In this document: positions 16,926 through 26,986 of the stretch, in pieces
Numbering within the stretch: the stretch's first letter is position 1
Layout of the letters: the number at the start of each line of letters is the position of its first letter
Assembly (NCBI GenBank): GCA_963825405.1
Contig: CAWGTB010000014.1
Span: 62,001-126,000, forward strand
Direction of reading: 5' to 3'
DNA length: 64,000 bases
From: JACPNO01 sp963825405
GTDB taxonomy: Bacteria > Acidobacteriota > Terriglobia > Bryobacterales > Bryobacteraceae
Program-made: the position numbers and the translations under genes
The notes under the pieces: model-generated
Database searches by the model: none
What the model was told of the DNA's origin: nothing
Seen by the model: only the letters and a program-made list of their open reading frames with translations

Positions 16926-17618
16926 ATGAAATCTAAGATTGTTTTTGTGTTGTTGGGCGGTACGATTCTCGGCTATCTGGCCGGGCATTTGTCGAGTCCG
17001 CGCGAAATCGTTGCGGCTCAGTCCGCCCCTGCATCACCGGCCCTTATGCCGGATCAACCGACAGTCGCCATGTATTGGAACGCCGACGATCTTCGCAAAA
17101 TGGCGGCGGAGCGCGGGGCCACACCACGAGTGCAAGGCGGAGCATACGCGGACCGTAATCCGCGCTATCAACCCCAAGGCCAAGGCCGCGGCCAGGGAAC
17201 GCAATTTCAAACCCAGCGCTTCCGCACACACAGCATCGGCACCAACAGCCGGTTCTATTGGGATCCGCCGGTGCCCGCCAATCTCACCGGCATCATGAGC
17301 CACTACGATGACGTGGAACAGCACGAAGGGGTGTCCGATTTCTACGTCATCCTCGGCGGCGGCGGCAAGATGGTGGTCGATGGCGAGATCGAGAACCGGC
17401 AGTACCGGCGCGCCGGCGATTTGAAATCGCTCCTGCTTCCGGGAGAATTTGCTGGACAGCCCATCAAAGGCGGCACCACCTACGACGTGAAGCCGGGTGA
17501 CTGGCTAGCCATCCCGCCCAACGCGCCGCATTGGCAATTGCCGCAGGCGGACGGCGGGATGAGCTATCTGCTGTTAAAGGTGAACGTGGGCCTGTATCCG
17601 GGATCGATCGCCCGCTAG
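16926..17618 (+). CDS. Secreted cupin-domain protein
   Basis: 230 residues with an N-terminal membrane or signal segment (IVFVLLGGTILGYLAG). The C-terminal half is a cupin barrel: EQHEGVSDFYVILGGGGKMVVDGE is motif 1, with few classical metal ligands, and VKPGDWLAIPPNAPHWQLP is motif 2. AGGAGG at 16915-16920 gives a strong ribosome site. A paralogue follows 12 bp downstream, then a PQQ-dependent dehydrogenase, so the three form an operon. The cupin may bind a small molecule or metal on the outer face of the membrane; its function is unknown. Confidence 0.82.
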   Translation: MKSKIVFVLLGGTILGYLAGHLSSPREIVAAQSAPASPALMPDQPTVAMYWNADDLRKMAAERGATPRVQGGAYADRNPRYQPQGQGRGQGTQFQTQRFRTHSIGTNSRFYWDPPVPANLTGIMSHYDDVEQHEGVSDFYVILGGGGKMVVDGEIENRQYRRAGDLKSLLLPGEFAGQPIKGGTTYDVKPGDWLAIPPNAPHWQLPQADGGMSYLLLKVNVGLYPGSIAR

Positions 17619-17630
17619 GAGATGACGACC

Positions 17631-18286
17631 ATGAAAAAACTTTCTGCTGTCGTTCTCCCCTGCATCGCGATTGCCGGCTTCGTGATTGGCTTTGCGCTTA
17701 GCCCTGCCGGAAAAGTGCTGGCTCAGAGCGAGTCGCGCCCGGGCGCACCCGGCGAGAGCGCCATCCCCGCTCCATCGCTGCGGCAGCCTGTCCCCCTGTG
17801 GGCTGATCAGCCTACGAAATGCAACTACTGGTCGATTGACGATATTCGCAAAGCGCACACTGCGTTATCGGCGGCCGATGCGTCCGGCAAGCCGCTCGCG
17901 GGCCCGGCTCTGAAGGATATGCCGCTGCAGACCCGCACGCACTTGTACTTCGTCGAGCACCGCGCCGCCGGAAACACTGGCACCGGCCGAATCGCATGAA
18001 GGCGCATCCGATTTCTACGTGATTATGGGCGGCACCGGCACGATGGTGACGGGCGGTGAAATCGAAAACAAGAAAAACTTTTGCCAGCGCTGCCGGTCCC
18101 GTGCCCGGCGAATACCGCGGCTCGTCCATCAAGGGCGGCCAAACCTACAAAGTGAAGGAAGGCGACTGGCTCTCGATTCCTCCGGGCGTCCCGGTGCAAT
18201 CTGTAGCTGACGCGGGTGGGCTCACGTATCTGGTGCTGCGTATCAACGTGGGACTGTATCCGTGGAATCTACTCCCGAGGTCGTAG
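17631..18286 (+). CDS. Secreted cupin-domain protein, paralogue (two frameshifts)
   Basis: Similar in plan to the preceding gene: signal segment (AVVLPCIAIAGFVIGFAL), a CNYWSIDDIRKAH block that parallels MYWNADDLRKMA in its neighbour, then cupin motif HEGASDFYVIMGGTGTMVTGGEIE and VKEGDWLSIPPGVP. The cupin is read through three frames. Removing one A from AAA at 17972-17974 and one from AAAAA at 18073-18077 gives a continuous protein of about 218 residues. ATG at 17631 with AGGAG at 17617-17621 is preferred over ATG at 17622. Both breaks are in A homopolymers, so a sequencing cause is likely. Confidence 0.75.
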
Positions 18287-18298
18287 GGAACGAGCGAC

Positions 18299-20350
18299 AT
18301 GGAGAGAGTTTGCAAGACCTTGCCGCTGTTGCTGTGCCTGGTGGGTTTGGCTAATGGCCAGTCTCGCCCGAAGGACACTGAGTGGCCAACCTACGGCGCT
18401 GATCTCGCAGGCACGCGCTATCGCCCGCTGGATCAGATCAATGCCTCCAACTTCAGCAAGCTAGAAGTGGCGTGGCGTTTCCGGACGGAGAACATCGGCA
18501 ACCGTCCGGAATACAAACTGGAAGGCACGCCGCTGATGGTGAACGGTGTGCTCTACACCACGGCCGGTTCGCGGAGGGCGGCCGTTGCGCTCGATGCCGC
18601 GAGTGGCGAGTTGCTCTGGGTGCATGGTGAACATGAGGGCGCGCGCGGCGGCGCGGCTCCACGGCAACTGTCGGGCCGCGGCCTGGCGTATTGGAGCGAC
18701 GGCAAGGAGGAGCGCATCCTCTACACCACGCCGGGCTACCGCCTCATCTGTTTGGATGCCAAGACCGGCGCGCTCATTCGCACGTTCGGAAAAAACGGCG
18801 TTGTCGATCTGAAGCTCGACGACGATCAAACCATACAGCCCGATTTGATCACTGGCGAAATCGGCATTCAGTCCGCGCCGGTGGTCGCCAAGGACACCAT
18901 AATTATTGGCGCCGCATTCCGGGAAGGCATGACGCCGAAGAGTATGCGCAACAACAAAGGCTACGTCCGCGGCTTCGATGTCCGCACGGGCAAACGGCTC
19001 TGGATTTTTCACACCATTCCCAAGAAAGGCGAATTTGGCTATGACACGTGGGAGAATGGCTCCGCCGAGTACACCGGCAATACCGGCGTGTGGACCCAGA
19101 TCACGGTGGATGAAGAGCTGGAGCGGGTTTACTTGCCGGTCGAAACGCCGACTTCGGATTTCTATGGCGGGCACCGGCCAGGCAACAATCTCTTTGCCGA
19201 GAGCCTGGTCTGCGTCGATCTGAAAACCGGAAAACGAATCTGGCATTACCAGTTCGTGCATCATCCGCTTTGGGACATGGATATTTCCTCCGCGCCGATT
19301 CTTGCCGACATCAACGTCAACGGCCGCGCAGTCAAGGCGTTGGCCCAACCCACCAAGCAGGGGATCCTCTATATCTTGAATCGCGTGAGCGGCGAGCCAG
19401 TCTGGCCGTTCGAAGAGCGGGCTGTCGAACAAGGCACTGTTCCAGGCGAACGGTATTCGCCCACCCAGCCGTTTCCCAGCAAACCGCCGGCCTACGCCCG
19501 CAGCGGCGTAACACCCGCGGACCTGATCGATTTCACGCCGGCGCTGCATGACCAGGCGCTGACCATCGTCTCGAAATACAAGCTGGGACCCGTATTCACG
19601 CCGCCAGTCGAAAGTAAAATCGAGGGACCGCTGGGCATTCTCACGGGCGCGGCGAACGGCGGGACCAACTGGCCTGGCGGCTCCTATGATCCCGAAACGC
19701 ACATGCTCTATGTGTACGCGTGCAACTCTTGCCTGGAACCAATTGGCCTGATTACGCCTCCCAAAGAGCTTTCGGATATTCGCTACATTGTCGGGACTGC
19801 CGGGCGCGCGGCACGCATGGCCCACGGGCCCGGCGAAAACGCAGGAGCCGATGCGCCACCACCTCCGAAGGTCGCAGCTGGAGGCGATGGCGTCATCTCT
19901 CGCCTGAGCGTGGATGGCCTGCCCCTCATGAAGCCGCCATACGGCACCATCACGGCAATCAATCTCGACCAGGGAGAGATCGTCTGGCAAATCGCGCACG
20001 GCGATACACCGGATCTGATTCGCAACCATGCGGCACTCAAGGGGCTGAATATCCCGCGCACCGGACAGATCGGCTATAACGTGGGCACGCTGATTACTAA
20101 AACTTTGGTAATCGCCGGCGAAGGCCAGATCACGACTACCCTGGAACATCCGCGAGGCGCGATGCTGCGCGCATACGACAAAGCAACTGGCAAGGACGCC
20201 GGCGCCGTCTACATGCCAGCGCCGCAGAGCGGATCGCCCATGACCTACATGCTGAACGGCAAACAGTACATAGTGGTCGCGGTAAGCGGAGGCAATTATT
20301 CGGGCGAATATATTGCGTACACTCTGCCACCGAGCGAGGGGCAGCAATGA
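18299..20350 (+). CDS. PQQ-dependent dehydrogenase (quinoprotein glucose/alcohol-type)
   Basis: 683-residue eight-bladed quinoprotein with a signal peptide (about 1-20, LPLLLCLVGLANG). Tryptophan-docking type repeats are seen in WRFRTENIG, GELLWVHGEH, GKRLWIFHTIP and GKRIWHYQFVHHPLWDMDIS; the last matches a highly conserved segment of membrane glucose dehydrogenases, as do TWENGSAEYTGNTGVW and the C-terminal PMTYMLNGKQYIVVAV. No C-terminal cytochrome c CXXCH domain is present, so electrons probably leave through a separate carrier. It likely oxidises a sugar or alcohol in the periplasm with PQQ made by the pqqABCDE operon at 51.9-55.1 kb. The ATG of the next gene overlaps its stop (ATGA). Confidence 0.85.
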   Translation: MERVCKTLPLLLCLVGLANGQSRPKDTEWPTYGADLAGTRYRPLDQINASNFSKLEVAWRFRTENIGNRPEYKLEGTPLMVNGVLYTTAGSRRAAVALDAASGELLWVHGEHEGARGGAAPRQLSGRGLAYWSDGKEERILYTTPGYRLICLDAKTGALIRTFGKNGVVDLKLDDDQTIQPDLITGEIGIQSAPVVAKDTIIIGAAFREGMTPKSMRNNKGYVRGFDVRTGKRLWIFHTIPKKGEFGYDTWENGSAEYTGNTGVWTQITVDEELERVYLPVETPTSDFYGGHRPGNNLFAESLVCVDLKTGKRIWHYQFVHHPLWDMDISSAPILADINVNGRAVKALAQPTKQGILYILNRVSGEPVWPFEERAVEQGTVPGERYSPTQPFPSKPPAYARSGVTPADLIDFTPALHDQALTIVSKYKLGPVFTPPVESKIEGPLGILTGAANGGTNWPGGSYDPETHMLYVYACNSCLEPIGLITPPKELSDIRYIVGTAGRAARMAHGPGENAGADAPPPPKVAAGGDGVISRLSVDGLPLMKPPYGTITAINLDQGEIVWQIAHGDTPDLIRNHAALKGLNIPRTGQIGYNVGTLITKTLVIAGEGQITTTLEHPRGAMLRAYDKATGKDAGAVYMPAPQSGSPMTYMLNGKQYIVVAVSGGNYSGEYIAYTLPPSEGQQ

Positions 20351-21879
20351 AACTCCGGGCACTTGCATTGGCTTTCCTGCTATGCCTGGAACTGCAGGCC
20401 GCGGCTCCGTTGCGTATTGTCCTGCCCTCGCAGCCTGCCGCGCCGGAACGCTTCGCCGCGGATGAGTTAGTGAAATATCTCGTCCAAATGGGAAATCCGA
20501 AGCCGGAAATAGTCGACGCACCGGCGGCGGGCGATATTTACCTCGGTGGACCGCCTGGCAGCGGAGACGCCGACGGATTCATCATTCGCAGTGAAGACGG
20601 CAAGCTGCTGCTTCGAGGGAATTCGCCTCGCGCCACGCTGTACGCTGCGTATCACTATCTTGGAATCGCTCGGCGCGCGCTGGTATTTTCCGGGGCGCGA
20701 GAATGAAGTGATCCCGCATGCCGATGCGCGTCTGACCGGTTACGACATCAAGCAGGACGCCCTCTTTCCATAAGCGCGGCATCGTGATCTACAGCTCGAC
20801 GCCGGGCTTTCGCGACCTGGTGGATTTCGCGGCAAAGACCAAGCTCAACACCATCGCGCTGCATTCCGACTTAGGCCTGGCCGATGCCGAACGGCTGTTC
20901 GAATCGCGCGGCCTCACGCTGAATCTGGAAAGGCATTTTTTCGGTGAGAACTTTTGCCCGGACGATCAGGCGACATTTGACCGCGAAAAAAGCCGCTTCA
21001 ACGAATACGTCGCGGCTCTGCCAGCGGCCATGAACGAGATCTTTCTGTGGCCCGCCGATAATTTCCTGAAGCCATGTACATCGCCTGAGTACCGCGATTA
21101 CAGCATACCGGACCTGATTCTTTCCTTCGCCAATCGCATGACCCAGGCCCTGCGCCAGTCGCGGCCGCAAGCCAGTTTTGCATTCATTTCTTACCTCAGC
21201 ACCTGGCAGCCGCCCAAGTTGGAGAAGCCCGCTGGATGGCGTGCTGCTGGAGTGGGCGCCGATGTTCCAATCATTCGGTGCGGCGATTGACAATCCGAGT
21301 TCGCCCGCCAACGCCGAGTATCGAAAGGATTTTGAAGCCCTGGTGAAGATGTTCGGCGGCGCCCGAACGCAGGTGCTCGGTTATTGGCTGGACGACACGC
21401 TGTTCAGCCGCACGCACTACGTGCAGACTGCCTTACGTTCCGCAAGGCGCTAAAGGGCGACCTGACTTATTACCACCGCCTGGGCGTGCCTGCTGTCACC
21501 ACGTTCGGAGTGATCACCGGCCGCGATTACTTCGCGAGCCACGTTTCGCCAGCCGTATTTCTTTATCCGAAACTGCTGTGGAATGTGCAAGCCGAACCGC
21601 GCGATCTAATGCACGAATTCTGCCGGGATTACCTGCGCTCGGAAAACGCGATCGAGATCTTCGACCTGCTAGAAAAAGCTGACGCCATGGTTTGGGTGGA
21701 ACGCCACAAGATCCAGACCGACGCGCCTGCATGATCCCGAGTTCGTCCGCACGGTTTCGCGAGCAGTGGAACTCGCTGAGAAGCTCATGAACCAACAGCA
21801 GGACCCGGAGATCAAAGCACGCGCCGCACGCCTCCTGGCCGAAGCCAGCAGCCGGTTTGTCAGCGTTCCGCCGGAGTAG
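20347..21879 (+). pseudogene. Secreted DUF4838 / alpha-glucuronidase-like protein, multiply frameshifted
   Basis: A signal peptide and a GH67-N-like start (PLRIVLPSQPAAPERFAADELVKYL) lead into a DUF4838 glycoside hydrolase-like body whose parts lie in different frames: GARWYFPGRENEV, KRGIVIYSSTPGFRDLVDF, DGVLLEWAPMFQSFG, KGDLTYYHRLGVPAVTTF and HDPEFVRTVSRAVELAEKLM. The joins are near GG 20662, CCC 20760-20762, CCC 21228-21230, CC 21431 and CC 21726. Four are repaired by removing one base; the one near 21431 needs an added base. The reconstructed gene encodes about 510 residues and ends at TAG 21877-21879. It overlaps the PQQ dehydrogenase by four bases. I list it as broken, but the homopolymer pattern argues that it may be intact in the organism. 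Confidence 0.6.
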
Positions 21880-22261
21880 CTTCCTCGGCTTTCGGGTGCT
21901 CCAGGCGGACGTTCAGAGCATCCATCGAGCCGTCGCCCGCTCGCTTGGCGTCCACCGACACGTGAGCGTCACTCTTGATGGCGTCTTTTTTAATTTCTTT
22001 ATCGCCATCGAAGTACTTGGTCTTCTTGGAACAGTGAAACACGAGCGTGTTGGTCTCTGGGCCCTCGATATTCAGCAGCTTGGAATCGAAGCCGCGAACA
22101 ATTCCGGTGAAAGTCACGGCGGGGGTCGCGCCCATGGAAGGTTGTTGCGTATTGCGTGAGCCGCCGACCATGCGCGGACGTCCATACTGAGCCGAAGCCG
22201 GAATCCCAGCCGCCAACAACAGCGGCAGGACGAGATGCGTGAAACGCCGAAAACGGATCAT
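21860..22261 (-). CDS. Secreted DUF5666-like small beta protein
   Basis: 133 residues: a signal peptide (about 1-24, ending GIPASA) and a beta-strand domain VTFTGIVRGFDSKLLNIEGPETNTLVF followed by KTKYFDGDKEIKKDAIKSDAHVSVDAKR, the pattern of an OB-like DUF5666 domain. The larger gene at 59584 contains several copies of a similar module. Function is unknown. The gene ends 20 bp inside the convergent DUF4838 gene and follows the MBL gene on the minus strand by 9 bp, so it may be the last gene of the 29.2-21.9 kb run. Confidence 0.65.
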   Translation of the reverse strand: MIRFRRFTHLVLPLLLAAGIPASAQYGRPRMVGGSRNTQQPSMGATPAVTFTGIVRGFDSKLLNIEGPETNTLVFHCSKKTKYFDGDKEIKKDAIKSDAHVSVDAKRAGDGSMDALNVRLEHPKAEEATPAER

Positions 22262-22270
22262 GCTTTCATT

Positions 22271-23216
22271 TTACGCCGTCAGCTGGCGCCAAATCTCCTG
22301 ATCGCGCGCCGCGGTCCAGATGCGGGGCCTGACGCCGGCCAGCTCATCGTAGGCGCGGGAGACGTTGAACGGCATGCAGTGTTCGAAGATGGGCCACTGG
22401 CTGTACTGCGGCGCGAGTGCGGCATGGGCCTTCTCGTAGGCCTGCTTCAGCGTTTGCTCCTGTTGCAGGCAGTCGCGGACAGTGTCGCGCAACACGCGCA
22501 GAAACCCCTGCGTGGTATCGATCGCTTCCTGTACGGCAGCGCCGCGCACCGCCGGACCGCGGCCGGGTACCAGCACTTCGGCTCCCAGCGCGCGCACTCG
22601 CTCGAGGGTTTCCATCCAGTCCTCGATATAGGCATCGCCGCAGTAGAGAGCGGCGCCGGCTTCCACCAAATCGCCCGCGAACAGGACGCGCTCGCGCGGC
22701 AGCCACACCGCTGCATCGCCGCGAGTGTGCCCACGCCCGAGATAAACCAGCCGCACTTCGCGCTCTCCGTAATGCAGAGCCAGTTCGCGATCGAAGGTGA
22801 GCGTCGGCCAAGTCAGGCCCGGCACGGATTCAACGTTGCGAAACAAGCGCGGAAAGCGGGCCAGCTCGCTGGCAAAATCCTGTTCGCCGCGCTCGGCGAC
22901 AAGTTCGCGAGTTCCGCGATGCGCCACGATGTAGCGTGCCCCGAATGCGCTCGCACCCAGCACGCGCACGGCGTGATAATGCGTGAGCACCAGGTGTTCA
23001 AAGGGCCGGTCGGTGCGCTGGCGAATCTCGGCAATGAACTCGCGCGCCAGAATCGGCGTGGCGCGCGCATCGATAACCATCACGCCGTCCGCTCCGGCGA
23101 TGAAGCCGGTGTTGGGATCGCCCTGCGCCGTGTACGCATAGACGCCGGCGGCGAGTTCCTCAATTTTCGTCGGCCTGCTCTTTCAAGTCTTGGGAGGAAG
23201 CAAAGGTTTTGCTCAC
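22271..23216 (-). CDS. MBL-fold hydrolase-like protein with altered HxHxDH motif (one frameshift)
   Basis: About 315 residues of metallo-beta-lactamase fold. The metal motif reads LTHYHAVRVLGA, where the usual Asp-His pair of HxHxDH is Val-Arg; the later GHTRGD histidine and FAGDLVE aspartate remain. The start is GTG at 23216, directly after the TAA of the FAD monooxygenase, with AGGAG upstream. The first codons (SKTFASSQDLKEQADE) are followed by a frame change at TTTT 23164-23167, after which IEELAAGVYAYTAQGDPNTGFIAGADGVMVIDA continues into the main domain. Removing one T restores one protein. A hydrolase, perhaps acting on an aromatic ring-cleavage or lactone product made with the neighbouring monooxygenase, is possible. 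Confidence 0.75.
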
Positions 23217-24670
23217 TTAAGCTCCTATTGCAAAATTCAAAACGTCCTGCAAAGTGACGCGCGTCGCGTCGTCGATCCAGACGGCGATGTGGCCATCCGG
23301 CCGGACTAAGCAAAGTGTACCGGGTTTCGCACCCATCGCCTGCGCCACAGCGGAGCCCGGGTCTTCGACTCTGCACGGCACATGGCACACTGAAGGCAGC
23401 ATCCCGCGGTCGTTTGTCCAAAGCAGAGAGCCGTGAAGCCGACGCCTTCAAGCGCGGATGCTGGCGCGACTCCACCCCCGCGCGCATCGATGATTGCTGA
23501 TTTCCTGTAATGAGAGGGCTCCGAAAGGCGCCCACTGTTCACCCACTTGCGTAAGCTTCTAAAATGTACGGAGCCGCGGAGAATCAAGTTCCTGCGCCAT
23601 TGCGGCCAGGCGCCCTGCGGCGAAATGAAGGCCATTGTTTCATCCGTGATGCGAAGATTCTCAAGCGCCGCGCCGCGTCTCTCCGTCTCATAAGTATCAA
23701 GCAGCGCCTGCGGTGCCTTACTGTCCATCACCAGCCATAGCTTCCACGCCAGATTGTTGGCGTCCTGCACCCCGCTATTCATGCCGCGAGCACCGAAGGG
23801 CGCCACCAGATGCGCGGCGTCGCCCAGCAGGAACACGCGGCCTTTGCGGAAGTTATCCGCGCAGCGCTGATGAAACGTGTACACGGTCGGCCATACGATT
23901 TCATACGGCACACAGCCAATCATGGCGCGAATACGGCGGTCGAGAGCTTCGGGCTGGCGCTCGCGCTCGGCATCGGCGTCCGGCCCGAGTTGCCAGTCTA
24001 TGCGCCACACGTTGTCCGGCTGCGGATGGATCAGCGCGGAGCGTCCGTGGTGGAATTGCGGATCGAACCAAAACCAGCGCTCTCGCGGAAAGGCCAGATC
24101 AGCGCGGATGTCGCAAATCAGGAAGCGGTCCGCGTAGGAGGTTCCTGCAAACGGAATTTTGAGAAGTTTGCGGATCATGCTCTTCGCGCCATCGGCGGCG
24201 AGTACGTAATCCGCTTCGATCTCAATCGCGCCCGCTGGCGTTTCGACCGCGACGGTAGCACCCCGGTCATCTTGCCTCACGCCAATCACGCGGTGATGCC
24301 AGCGCAGGTCGCAGAGCTTCTGGCGGAGCATGCCATCCACCAAATACTGCTCGGTGTAATACTGCTGCATATTGATGAAGCGTGGAATTTCGTTCTCGCC
24401 GGCCGCGGGAAACTCGAATTGAAACAGCTCACGCTCACCGTAAAAAACCCGGCCCACACGCCAAGTGACGCCTTTGGCAAGCATCGGGGCGGCGACGTCT
24501 AAACGGCTGAAGATTTCCAGCGTGTGCCGTTCGATGCAGATTGCGCGGGAGCCTTCAACCATCGGGCCTTCGTCATCCAAAATGACCGACGGAATCTGGT
24601 AGCGCGCAAGCAGCAGTCCCATGGTTAGGCCCACAGGCCCTCCTCCCACGATGACGACAGGCACACGCAT
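23217..24670 (-). CDS. FAD-dependent monooxygenase, PHBH/MhpA-type (one frameshift)
   Basis: About 485 residues. The FAD Rossmann motif VVIVGGGPVGLTMGLLLAR is at residues 5-23, the DG motif appears as YVLAADGAKSMIRK, and the second FAD motif as FLLGDAAHLVAPFGARGMNSG. These define aromatic or 3-(3-hydroxyphenyl)propionate hydroxylase-type flavin monooxygenases. The C-terminal thioredoxin-like part (MLPSVCHVPCRVEDP, LVRPDGHIAVWIDDA) lies in another frame, joined near 23425-23430 where GAGAG allows a two-base gain or one-base loss. The gene ends with TAA at 23217-23219. A phenolic substrate is likely from family membership only. Confidence 0.8.
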
Positions 24671-24697
24671 TTGTGTATTATGCGTCGTTGGCTAAAT

Positions 24698-25672
24698 TCA
24701 AGCCTTGGCCTGTTTGGGGCCGAGAATCGGATGAATTTTCAGGTTCGCCGATTTATTGCTCGATGGCGTGGTTCGGCCGAGCGCTTCGGCCATCGAGCGA
24801 ATGTGGCAGGCGACGGTCCCGCAGCAAGCGCCGATGTAATTGATCCCTGAATCGCGGGCCTGGCGTGCATAATCCGCCATTTCGATGCGCGTAAGCTGCC
24901 ACGGGTCCAGTTCCAGTGGAAACGCCGGCAAGCCCATAAAATAGGGGGTTTCGTCGGTGGCGTGATAGCCGGCGGGCTGCGTCGCTATATGGCACTTCAC
25001 CGCCTGGCGCATTTCGATGGCGATAGGCAGCATCCGCTCTGGATCGCGGCCGCAATTGGTTCCGACGATGTCGGCGCCATTGGCTTCGAGGATCCTCGCG
25101 ATCTCAGCCGGTGCGTACCCTTCGCGGCTCACCGCGGGCTGCTTGAGATTCATGGTGATCATGGCGGGAAAGCCAGCTTCCTTAATGGCCTTCAGAGCAA
25201 TTAGCGCCTCGCTCACCCAATGAAAGGTTTCGGCGATGAAGAAGTCCACGCCTTCTTCTTTTTGCAGCGCCACCTGCTCGCGGAACAGATTGAGCACGAT
25301 GTCTTTCGATTTCGGATCGTCGTGATTGTAGGCCCAGCTCAGGCTGAGATTCCCCGCGACTAGAGCCTGGTCGCCTGCTACCTCGCGAGCGATCCGGGCC
25401 GCGGCGCGATTGATGCGCTCCATCTCATCGGCGTATCCGGCGCTGCGCAGTTTTTCTTTGCTGGCGTAAAAGGTGCATGTCTGCAACACCTCCGAGCCGG
25501 CGCGCAAGAACTCCTTGTGCAACTGGCGCAAAGCTTCCGGATCTTCAATCGCGACTTCAGGAGTGAATGGCCCGGCCTGCACGTAGCCGCGGCGTTCGAG
25601 TTCCAGCAAATAGCCTCCGTCGCCCAGCACGGGGCATTCGTTGAGTCTTTCCAGAATTCCTTTTTTGCCCAT
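24698..25672 (-). CDS. Homocysteine S-methyltransferase family protein, betaine-homocysteine methyltransferase-like
   Basis: 324 residues of the zinc-dependent homocysteine methyltransferase barrel. The zinc cysteines are C207 in GTNCG and C283-C284 in GACCG. The N-terminus (VLGDGGYLLELERRGYVQAGPFTPEV) and AGSEVLQTCTFYASKEKL match the BHMT branch, where a GDG(A/G) element and a Tyr cap the betaine pocket. The likely reaction is transfer of a methyl group from betaine or a similar methylated amine to homocysteine, giving methionine and a demethylated amine. The adjacent DAO-type oxidase (6 bp upstream) could demethylate that product, so a betaine-breakdown role is plausible. Confidence 0.85.
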   Translation of the reverse strand: MGKKGILERLNECPVLGDGGYLLELERRGYVQAGPFTPEVAIEDPEALRQLHKEFLRAGSEVLQTCTFYASKEKLRSAGYADEMERINRAAARIAREVAGDQALVAGNLSLSWAYNHDDPKSKDIVLNLFREQVALQKEEGVDFFIAETFHWVSEALIALKAIKEAGFPAMITMNLKQPAVSREGYAPAEIARILEANGADIVGTNCGRDPERMLPIAIEMRQAVKCHIATQPAGYHATDETPYFMGLPAFPLELDPWQLTRIEMADYARQARDSGINYIGACCGTVACHIRSMAEALGRTTPSSNKSANLKIHPILGPKQAKA

Positions 25673-25678
25673 AAAGTA

Positions 25679-26986
25679 TTAGTTCCAGGGGAATGGACTT
25701 TGTGAACTGGGGTGTAACTTGCCTTCCGCGTAGCGGCTGAAGCGAAAGGCTTCGAGTGACGCGCGAGGGCCATTCAGCAACATCTTGGCCACTTCCTTGC
25801 CGGCACCGAGCAGCTTGAAGCCGTGGTTGGAGTCGGCAATCATGTACGCGTTGGGAAGCACGAAATCCATAATCGGATAATTATCGGGAGTGAAGCACCC
25901 GATGCCTCCGTTGGGCCGCTTCTGGTCTGTGTTGGGGCCGCGAAACCGATCCATAGCCCAGCCTAGACCGGCGCGGAAATATTCCTGGAATTCGATATCC
26001 ACGGTTTCGTTGGCTCGTCCGTAGGGTTCGATCAGCGCCTGATTGCCAAGGTACGTGGGCACGCCGCCACCCTGCACTCCGGTGGCGTCTTTCTTCCAAT
26101 AAATGCCCCAAGCCCCGGGCGCGAGTTCCCTTCCCGTTTGCCGGTTGATCAGCGGAATGCTGTGGTCGAGGTGAATCACCGGTGCCGCTGTGCCGTTGTC
26201 CTGCACGAACGGCTGGTCAGTCTCGATGCTGCCTTCTCGCAATTGCCAGTACGACCACATCGGTCTTCGAAAGAGGCGGCCATCGGGTGCGCGCAAATCG
26301 ATTTCAGACGGCAGTCCGAGCATATTCCAGAAATGTCCGGACCACGGGCCGCCACCGATGATCACCAGTTCCGTGCGGACGTCGCCCTTGTCCGTGTGAA
26401 CCGCACGCACGTGGCGTGCCCGCACATCGAAGCCGGTCACCGTAACGCCGGTGAAAATACGAACGCCATGCTGCGCGGCCTTGGCGGACAGACCCTCGAT
26501 GGCTTTGCGGGGTGTAGCGAAACCGCCCATGCGCTCGTGTAACACGCCCTCGATGCCTTCGCAATGAAAATCCCGAAACAGGCCCCGCATGTGATCGGTG
26601 CAGGCGGCTTCGCCCAAATGCAGATCTGACGTATATCCGACTTCTTTCTGGCGGCGGTGGATGGCTTCCAGGTCGGCCACCTGCTGCTTGGGAACAGCCG
26701 CGATATAGCCCACGGGATTGTAGCCGAATGCCTGCGGATCCGTCTCCCAAACTTGCACGCTGAGGCGGACCATCTCGGTCATTGGCGGCGAGAAGTAAAA
26801 ATTCCGAACCACTCCGCAAGCGATACCCGAAGCGCCGGCACCGGCATTTTTCTTTTCCAGAACGATGATATTTGCGCCGCTGCCCCGCCCTTTGGCTGCC
26901 AGTTCCATAGCCAAATGCCATGCCGTGCTCAGCCCGTGGACACCGCCGCCGATGATGCAGTAATCGATCGCCTCAGGAAGATTCAC
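25679..26986 (-). CDS. FAD-dependent oxidoreductase (DAO family, sarcosine/dimethylglycine oxidase-like)
   Basis: 435 residues. The N-terminal dinucleotide motif YCIIGGGVHGLSTAWHLA is at residues 9-26, followed by IIVLEKKNAGAGASGIACGVVR, a pattern of N-methyl amino-acid oxidases in which a His or Cys may bind FAD covalently. The C-terminal FAD signature is seen in YMIADSNHGFKLLGAGKEVA. It overlaps the upstream amidotransferase by 14 bases and lies 6 bp before the BHMT-like gene. A role in oxidative demethylation of dimethylglycine or sarcosine fits both neighbours, but D-amino acid or glycine oxidation cannot be excluded. Confidence 0.82.
   Translation of the reverse strand: MNLPEAIDYCIIGGGVHGLSTAWHLAMELAAKGRGSGANIIVLEKKNAGAGASGIACGVVRNFYFSPPMTEMVRLSVQVWETDPQAFGYNPVGYIAAVPKQQVADLEAIHRRQKEVGYTSDLHLGEAACTDHMRGLFRDFHCEGIEGVLHERMGGFATPRKAIEGLSAKAAQHGVRIFTGVTVTGFDVRARHVRAVHTDKGDVRTELVIIGGGPWSGHFWNMLGLPSEIDLRAPDGRLFRRPMWSYWQLREGSIETDQPFVQDNGTAAPVIHLDHSIPLINRQTGRELAPGAWGIYWKKDATGVQGGGVPTYLGNQALIEPYGRANETVDIEFQEYFRAGLGWAMDRFRGPNTDQKRPNGGIGCFTPDNYPIMDFVLPNAYMIADSNHGFKLLGAGKEVAKMLLNGPRASLEAFRFSRYAEGKLHPSSQSPFPWN

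Noticed and set aside
18461..20521. A 686-codon open frame antisense to the PQQ dehydrogenase
   Set aside because: It lacks domain similarity, is rich in Arg/His/Gly as expected of a GC-rich shadow, and the opposite strand encodes a clear quinoprotein.
22235..23257. A 340-codon plus-strand frame
   Set aside because: It is the antisense shadow of the MBL gene and is compositionally typical of shadows.
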